The notes under the pieces are model-generated. The model did not search any database. It was not told where the DNA came from and was given only the letters and a program-made list of their open reading frames with translations. The translations under genes were made by a program, and so were the position numbers. Positions 62,173-64,000 of a stretch of DNA of 64,000 nt are shown here, piece after piece. Source of the stretch: Nocardioides sp. J54 (GTDB lineage: Bacteria; Actinomycetota; Actinomycetes; Propionibacteriales; Nocardioidaceae); contig NZ_JAER01000004.1 in the NCBI RefSeq assembly GCF_000519005.1, positions 143,162-207,161 on the forward strand. Reading direction: 5' to 3'. Numbering within the stretch: the stretch's first letter is position 1; the number at the start of each line of letters is the position of its first letter.

Positions 62173-63375
62173 ATGACGAACTCCCACGGCCCCCTCGCCG
62201 GCGTCCGCGTGATCGAGGCCGGCTCGATGTACGCCGCTCCGACCGCCGGACGCATGCTCCGCGACTTCGGCGCCGAGGTGATCAAGGTCGAGGACCCGAC
62301 CAGCGGTGACTTCGCGCGGCAGTGGCAGCCGGCCCACGAGGGCATGGCGATCGGTTTTGCCCGCCTCAACAGCGGCAAGCGCTCCGTGGGGCTCGACCTG
62401 CGCCGTACCGAGGGCCGGGACATCCTCAAGCGCCTGGTCGCCGGCGCCGACGTGTTCATCGAGAACTTCCGCCCCGGTCGCATGGAGGCCTGGGGGATGT
62501 CGTACGACGAGCTCAAGGCCACCAACCCCGGCCTGGTCATGACCCGGGTCAGCGGCTTCGGCCAGACCGGCCCGTACCGCGAGCGTCCCGGCTTCGGCAC
62601 CGTCGCGGAGACGGCAAGCGGCTACGCCTTCCTCAACGGCTGGCCGCACACGCCGCCGACCGCTCCCCCGTTCGGCTTCGCCGACTCCATCGCGGGCATC
62701 TCCGCGGCGTACGGCACCGCGATGGCGCTGTTCAACCGCGGCCGCACCGGCGTCGGCAGCGAGGTCGACATCGCGCTCTACGAGCCGCTGATGTTCATCC
62801 TCGGCGACGCGGTGCTCAACTACACCTCGTCCGGCGAGATCATGCAGCGCCACGGCAACGCCTCGGGCGCCGCCTCGCCGCGCGGCATCTACGAGGCCGC
62901 CGACGGCGGCTGGCTCTCGATCGCCGGCTCCAACCAGGCCATCGCCATGCGCCTTTTCGAGGCGATGGGTCGCCTCGACCTGCAGACCGACGAGCGCTAC
63001 GCCACCAACGAGGCGCGGATGGCGAACAACGAGTCGCTGCAGAAGATCGTCTCCGAGTGGGTGGCCGAGCGTCCGCGCGACGAGGTGCTCGAGATCCTCG
63101 AGAAGTTCGAGGTCGTGGCCGCCGCCGTCAACGACTCCAGTGACGTCGTCCGCGACCCGCACTTCGCCGAGCGCACCCTGAAGGCGCTCACCGGCACCGC
63201 CCTGGGCAACGAGGCCCTGGTCCCCGGCCCGATCCTGCACGTCAACGACTACGACGGCCCCGCCTACGAGGGCGTCCCGACCGTCGGTGAGCACACCGCA
63301 GAGGTGCTCGGCGACCTCGGCGTCACCGGCGACGAGCTCGCGCGGCTCGTGGCCGACGGGGTGGTCAGTGGCTGA
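62173..63375 (+). CDS. CaiB/BaiF family CoA-transferase
   Basis: A 400-aa class III CoA-transferase that moves CoA from a donor thioester to an acid. It begins GPLAGVRVIEAGSMYAAPTA and contains FGAEVIKVEDPTSGDFARQW, NSGKRSVGLDLRRTEGRDIL and GFGQTGPYRERPGFG, all family blocks. It would activate the acid from lactone opening without ATP. The esterase gene overlaps its last 8 nt. Confidence 0.93.
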   Translation: MTNSHGPLAGVRVIEAGSMYAAPTAGRMLRDFGAEVIKVEDPTSGDFARQWQPAHEGMAIGFARLNSGKRSVGLDLRRTEGRDILKRLVAGADVFIENFRPGRMEAWGMSYDELKATNPGLVMTRVSGFGQTGPYRERPGFGTVAETASGYAFLNGWPHTPPTAPPFGFADSIAGISAAYGTAMALFNRGRTGVGSEVDIALYEPLMFILGDAVLNYTSSGEIMQRHGNASGAASPRGIYEAADGGWLSIAGSNQAIAMRLFEAMGRLDLQTDERYATNEARMANNESLQKIVSEWVAERPRDEVLEILEKFEVVAAAVNDSSDVVRDPHFAERTLKALTGTALGNEALVPGPILHVNDYDGPAYEGVPTVGEHTAEVLGDLGVTGDELARLVADGVVSG

Positions 63376-64000
63376 CCTGGAGCCCGCCCTCGCGGCGCTC
63401 CGCGACGGTGCGGCAGGCGGCACCCCGATGATCGAGATGTCCCCCGCGCAGGCGCGCGAGCGGGTCGCTGCGGGCCACCACCTCTGCGCGGACGGGCCTG
63501 CGGTCGACGTGCGCGACCTCGGCCCGGACGAGGGCCCGGGACCGACGGTCCGGGTCTACCTGCCCGTCGCCCCGGCCACCCCGGTGGCGACCCTCGTCTA
63601 CGCCCACGGCGGCGGCTGGGTCACCGGAGACCTCGACTACGCCGACGAGCTGTGCCGCTTCGTGGCCGACGCCGGCGTCCGCGTCGTCAGCGTCGACTAC
63701 CGCCTCGCCCCCGAGCACCCCTATCCCGCCGGCCTCGACGACGTCGCCGCCGCCTGGGCCTGGGCCCGCCAGCGGTACGACGGTCCCGTCGGCCTCGGCG
63801 GCGACAGTGCCGGTGGCAACCTCGCCGCCGCGGTCGCCCTGCGCGCCGCAGCGGACGCGCCCGCCGACTTCCTGCTGCTCCTCTACCCCGTCCTCGCCGC
63901 GCCGGGCTCCACGCCGTCGTACACGACGCAGGGCACGGCGTTCCCGATCGGCGAGGCCGAGATGCGCTGGTTCCTCGAGCACTACAGCGGCTCACCCGAG
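63368..64000 (+). CDS. Alpha/beta hydrolase (HSL-type esterase), cut by the window end
   Basis: At least 211 aa; the reading frame is open to 64000. It starts at a GTG overlapping the CoA-transferase gene by 8 nt, indicating coupling. Visible features are the oxyanion HGGGW, the DYRLAPEHPYPAGLDD segment and the nucleophile elbow GDSAGGN of the hormone-sensitive-lipase family; the Asp and His of the triad lie beyond the window. In this operon it is a good candidate for hydrolysing the lactone or ester made by the Baeyer-Villiger enzyme. Confidence 0.85.
   Translation, partial: MADLEPALAALRDGAAGGTPMIEMSPAQARERVAAGHHLCADGPAVDVRDLGPDEGPGPTVRVYLPVAPATPVATLVYAHGGGWVTGDLDYADELCRFVADAGVRVVSVDYRLAPEHPYPAGLDDVAAAWAWARQRYDGPVGLGGDSAGGNLAAAVALRAAADAPADFLLLLYPVLAAPGSTPSYTTQGTAFPIGEAEMRWFLEHYSGSPE

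Overview
The window is high-GC actinobacterial DNA. Almost every codon ends in G or C, GTG and TTG starts are frequent, intergenic gaps are short, and many genes appear to start leaderless. Gene content (many acyl-CoA dehydrogenases, a PadR/DrrAB/DHA2 export group, a PknB-like kinase, TIGR03086 and TadA-associated proteins) fits Nocardioides or a relative. That placement is inference from gene content, not a phylogenetic result. I see no transposase, integrase, phage gene, CRISPR array or rRNA. One tRNA-Ser(CGA) is present.

Region 1 (0-14.4 kb) is a catabolic island. It holds a GntR/FadR regulator, an acyl-CoA synthetase, two acyl-CoA dehydrogenases, two MDR oxidoreductases, two SDRs, an APH-type phosphotransferase, LuxR, TetR and PucR regulators and a tyrosine phosphatase. 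Two of its promoters carry the same GGTCAGACC dyad inside the 17-nt spacer, and a related GGT-N3-ACC lies before the GntR gene, which suggests one local regulon. Region 2 (14.5-30.7 kb) is mostly housekeeping: the tRNA, a secreted protein, an aldo/keto reductase, a ROK regulator divergent from a complete Entner-Doudoroff set (zwf-edd-eda), tadA with its partner, upp, pntAB, a DUF4287 protein, an RNA 2',3'-cyclic phosphodiesterase, a VIT-type transporter and an acyl-CoA dehydrogenase.

Region 3 (30.9-44.9 kb) is transport and signalling: a DHA2 exporter facing a PadR regulator, a DrrAB-type ABC exporter behind a double operator, a Ser/Thr kinase, an unusual histidine kinase with a convergent response regulator, an MMPL exporter facing a TetR regulator, a lipoprotein homologous to the kinase ectodomain, and a sirtuin. 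Region 4 (45-64 kb) is a second catabolic island: a thioesterase, an acyl-CoA dehydrogenase, an SRPBCC/thiolase-like/crotonase fusion, TetR and GntR regulators, an aldehyde dehydrogenase, a TRAP transporter, an alcohol dehydrogenase, an FMN/FAD ene-reductase-like enzyme, a universal stress protein, a Baeyer-Villiger monooxygenase, a CaiB/BaiF CoA-transferase and an esterase cut by the window end. Together these enzymes fit a route alcohol -> ketone -> (saturated ketone) -> lactone -> hydroxy acid -> acyl-CoA -> beta-oxidation, for a cyclic or terpenoid substrate that cannot be named from sequence.

The most unusual non-coding signals are four intergenic arrays with an exact 22-nt period, three of them touching the 3' end of a minus-strand gene, and a pair of 59-bp hairpins whose stems differ by four fully compensated base pairs.
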